A stretch of 13,935 nucleotides of DNA from an uncultured Eggerthellaceae bacterium. GTDB lineage: Bacteria; Actinomycetota; Coriobacteriia; Coriobacteriales; Eggerthellaceae. The notes beneath the pieces are model-generated. The model had not been told where the DNA came from. It made no database searches and worked only from the letters and a program-made list of their open reading frames with translations. A program made the position numbers and the translations under genes. Shown one piece after another: positions 13,375 through 13,935 of this stretch. The stretch covers positions 1-13,935 of the forward strand of contig CAJUFC010000115.1 in NCBI GenBank assembly GCA_910585565.1. Direction: 5' to 3'. How positions within the stretch are numbered: the first letter of the stretch is position 1; each line of letters opens with the position of its first letter.

Positions 13375-13935
13375 CTAGTTACCTTCCTCTACTTTGTAGA
13401 TCTTGCAGATGGAGCTCTTGTAGTTCGAGCCGAACCCGCTTTTGCCGGGTATCCAGGGAAGCGTATTGTTGATGTTGAGGTCGAAGACGTCGTAGAACTT
13501 GTCTGGGTCGCCTTCGGGGAACCACCAGCCGTGGTCGCATGACACGAGTCGGCGGTCCATGATGGGCGTGAGCTTCGCCTTGCGCTTCGCGCGGCCGAGC
13601 GGGCCTTCCATCCACACCCAGTCACCGTCTTTGATGCCGTACTGCGCGGCCGTGTCGGGATGTATCTCCATGAGCGGCCACGGGCGATAGTGGCGCATGC
13701 GCTCGATCTGGCGATGCTCTGAGTGGAACATGCCCCAGAAGCGCGCGCCGGACGTCATGACGAGCGGGTATTCGTCCATGAGCTCGGGGGTCGACCCCGG
13801 GCCGGGCTCGGGCTCCTCGAAGTAGGGGAGCGGGTCAAGCCCAGCGCGGCTGTAGAAGTTGCTCCACAGTTCGATGCGTCCGGTGGGGGTGTTGAAGCCG
13901 GGCTGGCCGTCGGGGCGCAGCATGCCCTTCTCGTA
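13375..13935 (-). CDS. Molybdopterin oxidoreductase catalytic subunit, C-terminal part
   Basis: The frame is open to the window end, so only the last 186 residues are seen; the N-terminus, any Tat signal, the Fe-S site and the Mo ligand lie outside. FNTPTGRIELWSNFYSRAGL, LVMTSGARFWGMFHSEHRQI and MEIHPDTAAQYGIKDGDWVW are typical of the C-terminal molybdopterin dinucleotide-binding domain (PF01568). SCDHGWWFPEGDPDKFYDVF and the ending GFGSNYKSSICKIYKVEEGN resemble the branch of soluble or Tat-exported Mo/W oxidoreductases common in Eggerthellaceae and clostridia. That branch is different from the DmsA-like enzyme at 7950-10577. Some such enzymes are reductive catechol dehydroxylases, but this fragment cannot decide the substrate. 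It is the first visible gene of a four-gene minus-strand operon. Confidence 0.88.
   Translation of the reverse strand, partial: YEKGMLRPDGQPGFNTPTGRIELWSNFYSRAGLDPLPYFEEPEPGPGSTPELMDEYPLVMTSGARFWGMFHSEHRQIERMRHYRPWPLMEIHPDTAAQYGIKDGDWVWMEGPLGRAKRKAKLTPIMDRRLVSCDHGWWFPEGDPDKFYDVFDLNINNTLPWIPGKSGFGSNYKSSICKIYKVEEGN

Overview
The window looks like chromosomal DNA of a high-GC, anaerobic actinobacterium of the Coriobacteriia, most likely Eggerthellaceae (Slackia/Denitrobacterium/Eggerthella-like). The grounds are the radical SAM plus DUF2344 gene pair, the high GC content with frequent GTG starts, and two separate molybdopterin oxidoreductase systems of the kind that are multiplied in that family. 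The assignment is inference from family resemblance; no search was run. Layout: (1) 1-4620, plus strand, one tight operon. It holds the 3' end of a TIGR03960-type B12-binding radical SAM gene, a DUF2344 gene, and two ABC half-transporter genes of CydD/CydC type, closed by an intrinsic terminator at 4643-4669. (2) 4711-4849, a tRNA-Asp(GTC) gene with its own promoter and terminator. (3) 4968-6198, a pair of overlapping genes for membrane proteins I cannot name. They meet, with zero spacing, a minus-strand NADPH-dependent FMN reductase-like gene (6199-6762). (4) 6763-7092, the only gene-free stretch over 300 bases. It carries a good promoter and then a structured leader in which a 21-bp stem followed by a U-rich tract (an intrinsic terminator) competes with a perfect 8+8 palindrome. 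This looks like a transcription attenuator in front of the next operon. (5) 7093-11919, plus strand, a complete DMSO reductase-family operon in the order anchor (DmsC-like), Tat-exported catalytic molybdoenzyme (DmsA-like), four-cluster Fe-S subunit (DmsB-like) and TorD-like chaperone. Electrons would pass from menaquinol through the anchor and Fe-S protein to the Mo enzyme; the substrate cannot be read from the sequence. (6) 11895-12106, three stem-loops between two convergent operons. (7) 12123-13935, minus strand, a second molybdopterin oxidoreductase system cut by the window edge. It has the C-terminus of the catalytic subunit, a short two-cluster ferredoxin-like subunit, a four-helix membrane protein, and an 88-residue protein carrying a textbook ApbE flavinylation motif (DAITGAT). 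The points most worth a second look are the putative attenuator at 6961-7053, the mini flavinylation-motif protein in the second Mo operon, the Thr in place of the usual Mo-ligand Ser in the DmsA-like enzyme, and a CydD-like protein whose nucleotide-binding domain seems to lack its first (A-loop) section.
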